A stretch of DNA of 55,170 bases from Crocinitomicaceae bacterium (GTDB taxonomy: Bacteria > Bacteroidota > Bacteroidia > Flavobacteriales_D > Parvicellaceae). Shown one piece after another: positions 47,043 to 55,170 of the stretch. Both the position numbers and the translations under genes were made by a program. The DNA lies in contig NZID01000045.1 in NCBI GenBank assembly GCA_002691605.1, positions 2,567 through 57,736 on the forward strand, in the 5' to 3' direction. Within the stretch, counting starts at the first letter, position 1, and each line of letters starts with the position of its first letter. The notes under the pieces are model-generated. The model ran no database searches and had not been told where the DNA came from. It worked only from the letters and a program-made list of their open reading frames with translations.

Positions 47043-47486
47043 GTGCAATCCTTTATTCTTTTTTATTTATTATTTTTTTTCTCGATTTCAAATTTTTCTC
47101 AAAGTCCTGTTACATGGAAAGTTAGTTTTCAAAAAAATGAGAATATTATTTCTTTTGATGCTAAAATTGATAATAATTGGCATCTATATGCTGTTGAGTT
47201 ACCGTCTCCTAATCAAGGCCCGCTCCCAACAAAGTTTCACTTTAATTCAAGTAATAATTTTTCTCTTATAGGTAAAATTCAAGAACAAAAGCCTCAGATT
47301 AAGTACGATGAAAATTTTGGAGTGAAAATTGCTTATTTTGAAAATAAAACAACCTTTAAGCAAAAAATTGGGATTCATAAAGATTGTTTACAAATTTCAG
47401 GGTTTATAGAATACATGACTTGCAACGATAAAACTTGTTATCCATATAAATTTGAGTTTAAGACAATGATTAATCCTCCAAATTAG
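47043..47486 (+). CDS. Stand-alone DsbD N-terminal (alpha) domain protein
   Basis: A 147-residue secreted protein: signal peptide ([17 protein letters not shown]) and an immunoglobulin-like DsbD-alpha domain with [26 protein letters not shown] and the redox pair [11 protein letters not shown] (C-x4-C, the same spacing as in the full-length DsbD next door). Starts with GTG at 47043, three bases after the dsbD stop. It probably arose by duplication of the alpha domain and may serve as an extra electron acceptor from the DsbD core; that is an inference. The 3' end overlaps metH by 17 bases on the other strand. Confidence 0.82.
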   Translation: MQSFILFYLLFFFSISNFSQSPVTWKVSFQKNENIISFDAKIDNNWHLYAVELPSPNQGPLPTKFHFNSSNNFSLIGKIQEQKPQIKYDENFGVKIAYFENKTTFKQKIGIHKDCLQISGFIEYMTCNDKTCYPYKFEFKTMINPPN

Positions 47487-50184
47487 GTGAAAGCCACTTT
47501 TTCATAATTGAAACATCCATTTTTTTTCTTTTGGATAAATCTTCTACTTGATCTATTTTGATCTTCCCTAATCCAAAATATTTAGCTTCAGGATGACTAA
47601 AGTACCAGCCAGAAACTGAAGCCGCAGGATACATTGCTAAAGATTCTGTTAATGTAACTCCAACATTTTTTTCTGCATCTAAAAGCTTAAAAATAGTATT
47701 CTTTTCAGTGTGATCAGGACAAGCTGGATAACCAGGTGCTGGTCTTATTCCTGTATATTTTTCTTTTATTAAATCTTCATTAGAATATTTCTCATCACTT
47801 GCGTATCCCCAATCATATTTTCTAATCTTTTCATGTAAAAATTCAGCTGCTGCTTCGGCCATTCTATCTGCCAAAGCTTTTATCATAATGGAGTTATAAT
47901 CATCCATTTCGTCTTGGAATTTTTTAGAAATAGCTTCAATGTCTTTTCCCGCTGTTACTACAAAAGCCCCAATAAAATCTTTTTTACCAGATGATTTAGG
48001 AGCTATGAAATCAGCTAAAGAAATATTATACCCTTTGGAAGATTTTTTTGATTGTTGTCTTAAACAATGAGATATCGCAATTATTTTACCATTTTTATCC
48101 AATATTAATATATCGTCATCAACAGAGTAGGCTTCCCAAAAACCAAAAACTGCCCTTACTTCTAACCAGTTTTCATCCAAAGCCTTTATTAGCATTTTTT
48201 TAGCATCTTTAAATAATTTTTGCGCTTCATTACCAACAATTTCATCGTTAAGTATTTTAGGATATCTTCCATAAAGTTCCCAAGTTTGAAAAAACGGAGT
48301 CCAGTCAATGTAAGAAGCTATTTCTTTTGGTGATAGATTTTGGATGAGATGAACCCCTTGTTTTTTAGGAGATACAACTTGGTAGCTATCCCAAGTTATC
48401 GGAAATTTATTTTTTCTAGCTTGAACAATACTTAAATAAGATTTTTGACTTTTTTTCTTAAAATGATAATCTCTCAGAGTTTGATATTCTTTTTCAATTT
48501 TTTCAATAAACTCATACTTTTTATCACTAAGTAAATTACCTGCTACTGGAACAGATCTTGAAGCATCTAAGACATGTATAGTAGTGCTAGACGGCAATTC
48601 TTTTTCAATTTTAACCGCAGTATGAACCCTAGAAGTAGTGGCACCTCCAATTAATAAAGGAATGTGGATGTTATTTTTTTCCATTTCTCTTGCTACATCT
48701 ATCATCTCATCTAATGATGGGGTAATTAAGCCACTTAATCCAATAATATCTACCTGATGATCTTTGGCTTCTTTAATTATTTTATCTGCACTTACCATTA
48801 CCCCTAAATCAATAATTTCGTAATGATTGCAACCAAGAACAACACCGACTATATTTTTTCCTATATCGTGCACATCTCCTTTAACAGTGGCTAATAAAAT
48901 TTTGCCCTTACTTTGTACTTTTCCCCCTTTTTCTTTTTCTATAAATGGTGTTAAATAAGCAACTGCTTTTTTCATTACTCTTGCAGATTTAACTACTTGA
49001 GGAAGAAACATTTTCCCTTCTCCAAATAAATCCCCTACGGTATTCATTCCATTCATTAATGGGCCTTCTATTACTTCAATTGGTTTTGAAGCCTTAATTC
49101 TTACCTCTTCAACGTCTTCAATAATAAATTCTGTGATGCCTTTGATTAAAGAATATTCTAATCGCCTTTCAACAGACTCAGATCTCCATTCAGCTTTTTT
49201 GACTTCACTTTTTATACCTCCCTTTATATTTTGAGCAAACGAAAGTAACTCTTCTGTCGCATTTTCAGTTCTATTGAAAAGTACGTCTTCTACTTTGTTA
49301 AGTAAATCTTTAGGAATGTCATCATAAATTTCTAACATAGAAGGATTCACTATGCCCATGTCCATCCCTTCATTAATAGCATGGTAAAGAAAAGCTGAGT
49401 GCATTGCTTCTCTTACTGTATTATTTCCTCTGAAGGAGAAAGAAACATTACTTACGCCTCCACTAATATGTGCTGCAGGAAGGTTTTCTCTTATCCATCT
49501 AGTAGCTTTAAAAAAATCTATTGCATTATTTTTATGTTCTTCCATTCCTGTAGCAACTGGAAAAACATTAGGATCAAAAATGATATCCTGAGGTGGAAAT
49601 TTCACTTCTTTTACTAAAATATTATAAGATCTTTCGCAGATTTCTATTCTTCTTTCATAAGAATCTGCTTGCCCTTGCTCATCAAAAGCCATCACAATTA
49701 CAGCAGCTCCAAATTGCTTAATTAATTGCCCCTGTTTAATAAATTGAGCTTCTCCTTCCTTCAACGAAATTGAATTTACTACTCCTTTTCCTTGAATACA
49801 TTTTAACCCTGCTTCAATAATATTCCATTTTGAAGAGTCAATCATAACCGGAACTCTAGAGATATCAGGCTCAGCTGCTATGAGATTTAAAAACCTCACC
49901 ATGGACTCTTGACCATTTAACATGCCTTCATCCATATTAATGTCAATTATTTGTGCTCCTCCTTCCACTTGCTCTCTTGCAACATCTATAGCTTCATCAA
50001 ATTTTTCTTCTTTAATTAATCTTAAAAATTTTCTAGATCCAGTAACATTAGTTCTTTCTCCAACATTTACAAAATTAAGTTGGGGACTGAAAACCAATGG
50101 TTCCAACCCGCTTAATTTCATAAAAGGAAATTCTTTCCACTTAAACTGATATTTTCCTTTATATGGTTGTAAAATACTATCCAT
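47470..50184 (-). CDS. metH: Methionine synthase, B12-dependent: folate, cobalamin and activation domains
   Basis: The 904-residue larger part of a two-gene MetH. Residues ~30-300 form the pterin-binding (methyltetrahydrofolate) domain ([41 protein letters not shown]). ~320-420 is the cobalamin cap region, ~430-570 the B12-binding domain with the cobalt-ligand motif DVHDIGKNI and [11 protein letters not shown], and ~590-900 the AdoMet-dependent activation domain with [15 protein letters not shown]. It begins two bases after the homocysteine-domain gene in another frame, so the split is not a simple stop mutation. Regulation by the SAM-I riboswitch upstream follows. Confidence 0.95.
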   Translation of the reverse strand: MDSILQPYKGKYQFKWKEFPFMKLSGLEPLVFSPQLNFVNVGERTNVTGSRKFLRLIKEEKFDEAIDVAREQVEGGAQIIDINMDEGMLNGQESMVRFLNLIAAEPDISRVPVMIDSSKWNIIEAGLKCIQGKGVVNSISLKEGEAQFIKQGQLIKQFGAAVIVMAFDEQGQADSYERRIEICERSYNILVKEVKFPPQDIIFDPNVFPVATGMEEHKNNAIDFFKATRWIRENLPAAHISGGVSNVSFSFRGNNTVREAMHSAFLYHAINEGMDMGIVNPSMLEIYDDIPKDLLNKVEDVLFNRTENATEELLSFAQNIKGGIKSEVKKAEWRSESVERRLEYSLIKGITEFIIEDVEEVRIKASKPIEVIEGPLMNGMNTVGDLFGEGKMFLPQVVKSARVMKKAVAYLTPFIEKEKGGKVQSKGKILLATVKGDVHDIGKNIVGVVLGCNHYEIIDLGVMVSADKIIKEAKDHQVDIIGLSGLITPSLDEMIDVAREMEKNNIHIPLLIGGATTSRVHTAVKIEKELPSSTTIHVLDASRSVPVAGNLLSDKKYEFIEKIEKEYQTLRDYHFKKKSQKSYLSIVQARKNKFPITWDSYQVVSPKKQGVHLIQNLSPKEIASYIDWTPFFQTWELYGRYPKILNDEIVGNEAQKLFKDAKKMLIKALDENWLEVRAVFGFWEAYSVDDDILILDKNGKIIAISHCLRQQSKKSSKGYNISLADFIAPKSSGKKDFIGAFVVTAGKDIEAISKKFQDEMDDYNSIMIKALADRMAEAAAEFLHEKIRKYDWGYASDEKYSNEDLIKEKYTGIRPAPGYPACPDHTEKNTIFKLLDAEKNVGVTLTESLAMYPAASVSGWYFSHPEAKYFGLGKIKIDQVEDLSKRKKMDVSIMKKWLSPNLED

Positions 50185-50186
50185 TA

Positions 50187-51179
50187 CTAATCCATTTTTC
50201 TTGGTAAATATTGATCTGCTAACTCGGCAATAGCCTTTATATGGCTAGGCGTAGTTCCACAACAACCGCCAATTATATTAATTAAGTTATCTTCTAAGAA
50301 TAATTTAATTTGTTTTACCATTTTTTCAGGTGTTTCATCATATTCTCCAAATTCATTTGGAAGCCCTGCATTAGGGTGAGCACTAATTAAAAAAGAAGAT
50401 TTTTTAGCTAATATCTTTAAATAGGGGTGCATATCTGCAGCTCCCAATGCGCAATTTAGTCCGATACTAAATAAATGGAAATGGGACATAGATATCAAAA
50501 AAGCTTCTGTTGTTTGACCGCTTAAAGTTCTTCCACTTGCATCAGTAATCGTTCCTGAAACCATCACTGGAATTGACGATTTTTTTTGATTAAAGACCTC
50601 ATCAATTGCAAATAAAGCTGCTTTTGCATTTAAAGTATCAAATACTGTTTCAACTAAAAGTAAATCTACTCCGCCATCCATAAGTGCCGTAATTTGTTCT
50701 TGGTATGCTAAATTTAATTTATCAAATGAAGTGTTTCTAAACCCAGGATCATTCACATCTGGTGAAATGGATGCTGTTCGGTTGGTAGGACCTATTGATC
50801 CAGCAACAAATCTTGGTTTATGAGGTTCATTTTCTGTAAATTTTAAAGCTACCTCCCTAGCAATTTTAGCACTTTGAAAATTAATATCGTAAGTAAATTT
50901 TTCTAACCCATAATCAGATTGGGCAATATTAGTTCCTGAAAAAGTATTGGTTTCGATAATATCTGCACCAGCTTCAAAATACGCATTATGAATGTCTTTA
51001 ATAATATCTGGCCTTGTTAAACTTAATAAATCATTATTTCCTTTTAGTGGACTGTCATGGTTTTCAAACCAATTTTTTCTAAAATCGGCTTCTCCCAATT
51101 TATAGCGCTGGATCATAGTACCCATAGCGCCATCTAAAACCAATATTTTATTTTTAGCAATACTTAATATATCTTTCAT
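50187..51179 (-). CDS. metH: Methionine synthase, homocysteine-binding part
   Basis: A 330-residue homocysteine S-methyltransferase domain, equal to the N-terminal module of MetH, which binds zinc and homocysteine. [12 protein letters not shown] opens the barrel; zinc cysteines are in GLNCALG and [12 protein letters not shown]. The start is the ATG at 51179, because translation from 51269 would begin in the riboswitch and cross its terminator hairpin. It works with the downstream 904-residue part; I believe this two-gene form is widespread in Flavobacteriales. It is controlled by the riboswitch and terminator at 51188-51329. Confidence 0.94.
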   Translation of the reverse strand: MKDILSIAKNKILVLDGAMGTMIQRYKLGEADFRKNWFENHDSPLKGNNDLLSLTRPDIIKDIHNAYFEAGADIIETNTFSGTNIAQSDYGLEKFTYDINFQSAKIAREVALKFTENEPHKPRFVAGSIGPTNRTASISPDVNDPGFRNTSFDKLNLAYQEQITALMDGGVDLLLVETVFDTLNAKAALFAIDEVFNQKKSSIPVMVSGTITDASGRTLSGQTTEAFLISMSHFHLFSIGLNCALGAADMHPYLKILAKKSSFLISAHPNAGLPNEFGEYDETPEKMVKQIKLFLEDNLINIIGGCCGTTPSHIKAIAELADQYLPRKMD

Positions 51180-51187
51180 GTTACTCC

Positions 51188-51216
51188 AAAAAAAAATCTC
51201 TTTCATTGAAAGAGAT
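51188..51216 (-). terminator. Riboswitch-controlled terminator before metH
   Basis: On the minus strand ATCTCTTTC and GAAAGAGAT form a 9-base-pair perfect stem with a 3-base loop, followed by a run of T residues (A9 on the plus strand at 51188-51196), ending nine bases before the metH start. It is the expression platform of the SAM-I riboswitch: CTCTT in its first arm is complementary to AAGAG at the 3' side of the aptamer P1 stem, giving a possible antiterminator. Confidence 0.85.
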
Positions 51217-51237
51217 CGAATAGTAAATTCTTCAACT

Positions 51238-51329
51238 CTTATCTTGATATAAATATCTGGAATTAGCACCTACCTCATGGGGGTTGCTAAGGTTTCAAAG
51301 GGCCATTTCCCTCCACCTTTCTTGATAAG
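51238..51329 (-). promoter_or_regulatory. SAM-I (S-box) riboswitch aptamer
   Basis: The minus strand carries the SAM-I core in order: CTTATCAAGAAAGGTGGAGG, GAAACCTTAGCAACC and AGGTGCTAATTCC. P1 is closed by CTTATC (51324-51329) with GATAAG (51238-51243), P4 by GATAT/ATATC. Binding of S-adenosylmethionine should stabilise P1 and release the terminator at 51188, switching off methionine synthase when SAM is plentiful. The sequence match to the S-box consensus is unmistakable. Confidence 0.93.
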
Positions 51330-51345
51330 TTTAAAAGAACTTTTA

Positions 51346-51375
51346 CAAATATATGTAATACAAGATTATTAACAA
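51346..51375 (-). promoter_or_regulatory. Promoter upstream of the SAM-I riboswitch
   Basis: On the minus strand TATATTTG (51346-51353) matches TAnnTTTG exactly, and TTG (51373-51375) lies 19 bases upstream of it, matching the -33 element. The predicted transcription start falls just before the aptamer, so promoter, aptamer and terminator are consistently placed. Confidence 0.65.
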
Positions 51376-51383
51376 GTTAAAGT

Positions 51384-51626
51384 TTAAGTATTAACTTTAA
51401 ATGACTTATAAATTTTAAAAAGTTTTTTTCTAAAAAGAAAAAATAATATGATGTAAGGGATAATCATAAGAAATAATATTCCAGTATTTAAACCATTACC
51501 TACCGTTAAATCTTCACTATTACTATTAATTATTTGTGCTCTACAAGTAGAACAACCTTGAGAAAATAAATTGAATCTAATAAATATAAATGAAAATAAT
51601 AGCGCTATTTTATATATGTACTTCAT
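51384..51626 (-). CDS. Small CxxC membrane protein at the end of the cox operon
   Basis: An 80-residue protein: signal peptide (IYKIALLFSFIFIRFNLFSQ), then GCSTCRAQ with a CxxC pair, a short polar stretch containing VGNGLNTGI, and one C-terminal membrane helix (ILFLMIIPYIILFFLF) with a Lys-rich end. The ATG at 51626 overlaps the DUF420 stop by 4 bases; a longer frame from 51686 would lie inside that gene and lose the signal peptide. I have seen this type of protein beside cytochrome oxidase genes in Flavobacteriales, but no function is established that I know of. Possible copper or thiol role. Confidence 0.7.
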   Translation of the reverse strand: MKYIYKIALLFSFIFIRFNLFSQGCSTCRAQIINSNSEDLTVGNGLNTGILFLMIIPYIILFFLFRKKLFKIYKSFKVNT

Positions 51627-52171
51627 GAATAATAAGGTGATATTAGAATGAAAACAATAACCCCTGTAACAGCGACATAGAGCCATACAGGATATACATA
51701 CCTAGCTAATTTTTTGTGCTTTCCGAACTCGGCAATAGAAGCTCTGTAAGCTGTATATAAAATAAAAGGTAAGGATAATCCCGCTAAAATAATATGAGAA
51801 ATTAGAATTAGATAGTATATAGTTTTAATACTCCCTTTACCTAAAAATACTGTACTTTCAGCTAAAAGATGGTGAGCTATATAGGATAAAAGAAAAAGTA
51901 CGGATAAAATTATGGATAATTTCATTACTCTTTTGTGAAGTAGATATTTCTTTGATTTTACGAAAACTAAACCGAGAATGAGTAATATGGAAACTGTAGC
52001 GTTAATCAGAGCATTAAATTTTGCGAAAATATGAGGATCAAAATTTATTTCAATATTCAAATTTAGTTCATGTAAAATAACAACAGCTAAAAAAACAATC
52101 GCAGAGACAGAAATAATAAAAATGTTGGCTTTTTTATCGTTTTTAGTAATGGAGGCTGATGGTAAACTCAT
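51623..52171 (-). CDS. DUF420 family membrane protein (cytochrome oxidase assembly context)
   Basis: A 182-residue protein with about five membrane helices. The DUF420 pattern with conserved His residues is seen in FNALINATVSILLILGLVFVKSKKYLLHKRVMKLS, SYIAHHLLAE and KHKKLARYVYPVWLYVAVTGV. Members related to CtaM assist heme-copper oxidase assembly. Position between SCO and a CxxC protein, downstream of subunits III and IV, supports a role in oxidase maturation. Overlaps the next gene by 4 bases. Confidence 0.85.
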   Translation of the reverse strand: MSLPSASITKNDKKANIFIISVSAIVFLAVVILHELNLNIEINFDPHIFAKFNALINATVSILLILGLVFVKSKKYLLHKRVMKLSIILSVLFLLSYIAHHLLAESTVFLGKGSIKTIYYLILISHIILAGLSLPFILYTAYRASIAEFGKHKKLARYVYPVWLYVAVTGVIVFILISPYYS

Positions 52172-52231
52172 ATATTATTTTTGCTAAAATTAAAGTAAAA
52201 TTTATTTCAAAATAAAATTTAAATATGAAAC

Positions 52232-53428
52232 TTACATAAGTGATTTAATATGTTCAACAATAATTGGAATATTTGCTGAATCCGTTCCGTCATAATAACC
52301 TCTAATTCTATGTTTTTGGTCTACTAAAATTAATTTTTCTGAATGTAGAAATCCACCTGGGGCCAGAGCATCTTCTTGATTAGGAACTAAAAACCCATTT
52401 ACTCCTAATTGATAGATCGTATTTTGATCTCCAGTAATCAAATTCCAATTATTCGTGTTTAAATTATAAGATTTAGCATATTCATTGAGTCTTTGCGTAG
52501 AATCTCTTTTAGGGTCAACGGTAAAGGACAGTAATTCCACATTATCAAAACATTTTTTATTTAAAGCCTTTTGAATCTTTTTCATGTTAACAGTCATCTT
52601 TGGACAAATCGTGGGACAATGAGTAAAAAAGAAATCAACTAAATGAACTTTATTGTTTAAGTTATCTGAACTTACTTTTACTCCACTCTGATTCATAAAT
52701 GACCAATAAGGGATTTGGTGATATATGGTATCTTTATCTATAGAAGAATCGAAATCTTTATTTCCATAAATAGGCAAAACAGAAAGTTTCTTTTCCCTTT
52801 GTTCCTCCTGAATTAATAAACTAATCTCCTTAGTAATTCTTCTTATTTCACCAAAATTATAAGTAAGATATTTTCCTCTTATATTTTGATTTTTATCTAC
52901 TAATAAGGTCATAAGATGAGCTTGTTTATCAAACCCATAAATAGTGTCTTTATTTTTCCAAGGATTTCCTTTTTCAAAACTATTATCAAAAAAAGGGATA
53001 TACTTTGTCGAAGTCATAATCCATTTATTACTATTTATCTTATTGTAATTTCTAAATTCTTTAATTCTTTCATTAATATCTGATAAAGTATCAATAAAAG
53101 AGGTTACTACTATTACATCTTCGAATCCTTTATTTTCGACTAATTCGTTGTAAATTTTAATTTTAAACCATTCAAGTCTAAAAGGACACTTTTCAAACTC
53201 TGTTGGACAATTAACTGATAAAAAATTATATAAAACTATTTTATCATTCCAATCACAAGATGAAATAGTTTGGTTATTTATATCGATTATATTAAAAGGT
53301 TGATCTATACTCCCAAAGTTGGGTTGAGACTTATATTCTGTATCACCAGAAAGTAAAAATGCTAGAGAGGCGAGAAAGCCTCCAAATATTAAACCCAATA
53401 TTAAAAACCCCTTTCTTCTAGAGATCAC
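52232..53428 (-). CDS. SCO-family copper chaperone with two tandem domains
   Basis: A 398-residue membrane-anchored protein (helix ~8-26). The C-terminal half (~225-398) is a classic SCO domain for CuA insertion, with Cys271/Cys275 in HCPTICPKM and His362 in FLHSEKLILVD. The N-terminal half (~40-210) is a second, divergent copy: its cysteines are Cys74 and Cys81 in NCPTEFEKCP (six residues apart instead of three) and its His171 sits in a similar QAHLMTLLVDKNQNIRGKY context. Typical SCO proteins are ~200-240 residues. The N-terminal copy may bind copper differently or reduce thiols. It follows subunit IV by five bases in the cox operon. Confidence 0.88.
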   Translation of the reverse strand: MISRRKGFLILGLIFGGFLASLAFLLSGDTEYKSQPNFGSIDQPFNIIDINNQTISSCDWNDKIVLYNFLSVNCPTEFEKCPFRLEWFKIKIYNELVENKGFEDVIVVTSFIDTLSDINERIKEFRNYNKINSNKWIMTSTKYIPFFDNSFEKGNPWKNKDTIYGFDKQAHLMTLLVDKNQNIRGKYLTYNFGEIRRITKEISLLIQEEQREKKLSVLPIYGNKDFDSSIDKDTIYHQIPYWSFMNQSGVKVSSDNLNNKVHLVDFFFTHCPTICPKMTVNMKKIQKALNKKCFDNVELLSFTVDPKRDSTQRLNEYAKSYNLNTNNWNLITGDQNTIYQLGVNGFLVPNQEDALAPGGFLHSEKLILVDQKHRIRGYYDGTDSANIPIIVEHIKSLM

Positions 53429-53433
53429 TTATT

Positions 53434-53838
53434 CTAAGGGTTGATGCTATTAGCACCTTCAAAAACTTCGTGCCAATAACTAGATTCTGTAAGACATATA
53501 AAAATGAGATACATAATAAATAAAATATAAGGAGCTAAGATAACCCATTTGAAATTTTTTCTTTCATCTCCTAAATGCATGAAAACTAAGACGATATATG
53601 CAGCTTTAACTATGGTTAATACTAAGAAACCTATCTTAACATATGGCCAAAGTGCATTATCAGCACCCGAAGTATCATATTGTTTTATAAATGCTCCAAT
53701 TAGAACTTCTACTACCGTAATAAGTGTGAGAATTCCCGTTACTTTCCAAATTTTCTTTCTTATTTCAGCACCATGATTTTCATCATGATTAGCTGCAACA
53801 GAATATTTATGATCGTGAATTAAATCGTCTCTTTCCAT
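53434..53838 (-). CDS. Cytochrome c oxidase subunit IV family protein
   Basis: A 134-residue small subunit of an aa3/caa3-type oxidase. A His-rich N-terminal tail (HDHKYSVAANHDENHG) precedes three membrane helices (ILTLITVVEVLIGAF, VKIGFLVLTIVKAAYIVLVFMHLGDE, ILAPYILFIMYLIFICLTE), with the family's KAAYIVLVFMHLGDE signature. It follows subunit III by 10 bases. It likely stabilises the catalytic core rather than carrying cofactors. Confidence 0.88.
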   Translation of the reverse strand: MERDDLIHDHKYSVAANHDENHGAEIRKKIWKVTGILTLITVVEVLIGAFIKQYDTSGADNALWPYVKIGFLVLTIVKAAYIVLVFMHLGDERKNFKWVILAPYILFIMYLIFICLTESSYWHEVFEGANSINP

Positions 53839-53848
53839 TTAAATAAAA

Positions 53849-54661
53849 TTATAATAGGTAAAAGAATGTGAATACAAATACCCATACTAAATCAACAAAG
53901 TGCCAATATAGGCCAACTTTTTCAACCATTTCGTAATGTCCGCGTTTATCGTAAACCCCTTTCACCACATTTATCAAAATAATTAAATTAAAGACTACTC
54001 CAGAGAAAACATGAAAACCATGAAACCCAGTAATAAAAAAGAAAAAATTAGCATATTGAGGGACTAGAGGAGCATATTCATTCTCAATTAGGTTTGCACC
54101 TTGCATTGAAGCTGTAGCATTTTCTAATAAAGCAACAGCTTCAGCTCCTACTATTGAAACTCCCCTGCCCATATTTAAAATAAGATTATTAGAGGAGTCA
54201 TAATCAACTACAGCCCATCCCTGGGAAGTTAAAATAGATCCAAAATGTGTTCCATGAATAAAATGATACCATTCCCATGCTTGGGATCCTACAAAAAAGA
54301 ATCCTCCAATAACTGTTAGCAATAACCATTTGATAACTCCTTTTTTGTCTAAACGATGTGCTGCTTCTACCGCTAAAACCATAGTTACTGAACTAACTAT
54401 TAAAATAAAGGTCATTAAAGCAACATACAAGAGCGGGAAACCATTACCAAGGAAGGGCATAGCATTAAAAGTTTCTTCACCTATAGGCCAAGATGGAGCT
54501 TGATGTCTGGCAAAACCATAAGCAGTTAATAATCCTCCAAATGTTAAAGCATCAGAGACTAAAAACATCCACATCCATTGTTTCCCGTATGAAATTCTGA
54601 AAGGTGAACCATCACCACCCCAAAGTTCTGATCTGCTAATATTTTCTGTGTGTCCAGCCAT
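53849..54661 (-). CDS. ctaE: Cytochrome c oxidase subunit III
   Basis: A 270-residue subunit with seven predicted helices. WGGDGSPFRISYGKQWMWMFLVSDALTFGG begins the first helices; QAWEWYHFIHG and FFFITGFHGFHVFSGVVFNLI, then YWHFVDLVWVFVFTFFYLL, are the conserved subunit III C-terminal motifs. An extra-membrane insert lies at ~140-190. A second subunit III-like gene lies directly upstream, so the oxidase has two such subunits, as in other Bacteroidota. Confidence 0.93.
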   Translation of the reverse strand: MAGHTENISRSELWGGDGSPFRISYGKQWMWMFLVSDALTFGGLLTAYGFARHQAPSWPIGEETFNAMPFLGNGFPLLYVALMTFILIVSSVTMVLAVEAAHRLDKKGVIKWLLLTVIGGFFFVGSQAWEWYHFIHGTHFGSILTSQGWAVVDYDSSNNLILNMGRGVSIVGAEAVALLENATASMQGANLIENEYAPLVPQYANFFFFITGFHGFHVFSGVVFNLIILINVVKGVYDKRGHYEMVEKVGLYWHFVDLVWVFVFTFFYLL

Positions 54662-54702
54662 TTAATTACTTTTTTTACTTTTTTAGAAACTCAGATACAA
54701 GT

Positions 54703-55170
54703 TTAATTAATATATTCTAAAAATACATACAAGTAAAGCCATAAAAGACCAACAAAATGCCAAAAAACTCCAATAGCTTTTAATCCGGCTGTATTTTCTG
54801 AATTATAATAACCCTTATTGGCCCTAATTGTAACTATTAAAATACCAGATAAAGACAATATTAAATGTAAAAAATGTATAATGGTTAGTACCCAAACAAA
54901 ACTGCTTGAAACATTGGAAGTTTGGTAAAATTCAGCATATTGATTGGGATTTAGTTCCTCTTTCGTTCTTTCCCAAAAGTTATTTTGAATATGAATATTT
55001 ATTCCTGATTTTAATCGGAAGAACCCATCAAAATTATCTACTAAGTTGTTATTTAAATAGACTTGACCATTTTTAATTGAATATTCTTTTCCAGATTGAA
55101 ATACTTTTTGAGTAATTGCATTTTTTTCTAAATCCGTTAATTCTTTAGCTGGGAAAAAGAGCTTTTTTTT
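54703..55170 (-). CDS. Cytochrome c oxidase subunit III-like protein, 5' end outside window
   Basis: The last 155 codons of a gene that begins beyond the right edge. The visible part has a soluble stretch (FPAKELTDLEKNAITQKVFQ, with QVYLNNNLVDNFDGFFRL), then helices with SSFVWVLTIIHFLHLILSLSGIL and GVFWHFVGLLWLYLYVFLEY, the subunit III C-terminal pattern (W-H-F-V-G/D-x-x-W). The soluble insert is longer than in the neighbouring subunit III. It ends 41 bases before the next gene and belongs to the same operon. Confidence 0.85.
   Translation of the reverse strand, partial: KKKLFFPAKELTDLEKNAITQKVFQSGKEYSIKNGQVYLNNNLVDNFDGFFRLKSGINIHIQNNFWERTKEELNPNQYAEFYQTSNVSSSFVWVLTIIHFLHLILSLSGILIVTIRANKGYYNSENTAGLKAIGVFWHFVGLLWLYLYVFLEYIN

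Noticed and set aside
47470-51179. metH split interpreted as a broken gene
   Set aside because: The two parts are in different frames with a proper stop, a two-base gap and a new ATG exactly at the domain border, an arrangement I know from other Flavobacteriales; unlike comM and tilS, no single-base change merges them naturally.
51180-51269. N-terminal extension of the homocysteine methyltransferase from ATG 51269
   Set aside because: This part is the riboswitch 3' side and its terminator; the conserved protein begins at ATG 51179.
51627-51686. Longer start of the small CxxC protein
   Set aside because: It would begin inside the DUF420 gene and put 20 extra residues before a clear signal peptide; ATG 51626 fits the 4-base overlap style.
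1-55170. Possible tRNA genes, CRISPR arrays, insertion sequences, prophage or integrase genes
   Set aside because: No cloverleaf-like sequence, spaced direct repeats, transposase motif or terminal inverted repeats were noticed on reading; short tRNAs could still be missed without a computed scan.

Overview
The window is a compact, AT-rich chromosomal segment of a Bacteroidota bacterium, most likely a marine Flavobacteriales-type lineage. The evidence is type IX secretion (T9SS) sorting domains, a PorV2/PorU2 pair, DUF4254, DUF420 and DUF4105 families, a purH-mreBCD-mrdA-rodA cluster, a two-gene metH, and promoter-like TAnnTTTG boxes. I cannot resolve genus or species. No rRNA, tRNA, CRISPR array, insertion sequence, prophage or plasmid function was seen, and no stretch longer than about 120 bases lacks a gene. 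I found no convincing wholly new system. The unusual items are disrupted genes, unusual domain arrangements and small unannotated genes.

Layout. 1-8427 (+): the 3' part of glycine dehydrogenase gcvP, overlapping by 4 bases a secreted T9SS cargo gene, then two more related cargo genes, with intrinsic terminators at 6602 and 8451. 8479-9968 (-): an MlaE/MlaF-type lipid ABC transporter. 10052-10659 (+): a tiny lipoprotein and a cytidylyltransferase-like protein. 10660-17935 (-): the cell-shape operon purH-mreB-mreC-mreD-mrdA-rodA and a 65-residue unknown. 18037-23770: hemJ (-), a PpiD/SurA-type foldase (+), a frameshifted comM/yifB (-) and hemL (-). 23833-29549 (+): a tightly coupled run of kynU, a 54-residue membrane protein, kmo, a predicted barrel protein, an acyl-CoA thioesterase, DUF4254 and a GT9 glycosyltransferase. 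29546-30495 (-): purS and pssA. 30589-36862 (+): porV2 and porU2. 36851-37969 (-): a membrane acyltransferase. 38024-44862 (+): tatD, a DUF4105/Lnb-like protein, lpdA, hemH, pabB and a tilS interrupted at an A11 tract. 44982-47486 (+): dsbD and a stand-alone DsbD-alpha domain. 47470-51376 (-): two-gene metH behind a promoter, SAM-I riboswitch and terminator. 51384-55170 (-): a cytochrome c oxidase assembly operon, with two subunit III genes (one cut by the window edge), subunit IV, a double-domain SCO protein, DUF420 and a small CxxC membrane protein.

How the genes fit together. Several envelope themes recur. Secreted cargo carries T9SS signals, and PorU2/PorV2 are relatives of the T9SS machinery that removes such signals. 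The mre operon, MlaEF, PpiD, pssA, GT9 and the Lnb-like protein build or maintain the envelope. hemJ, hemL and hemH supply heme, which the cox operon needs. DsbD and SCO handle periplasmic thiols and copper. kynU and kmo are two steps of the kynurenine route. Packing is extreme: most same-strand neighbours overlap by 1-4 bases and most convergent neighbours abut or overlap at their 3' ends.

Caveat. Two genes (comM, tilS) each look broken by one base, and a third (GT9) lacks a normal start codon for its conserved N terminus. Assembly error, gene decay and recoding cannot be told apart from sequence alone.
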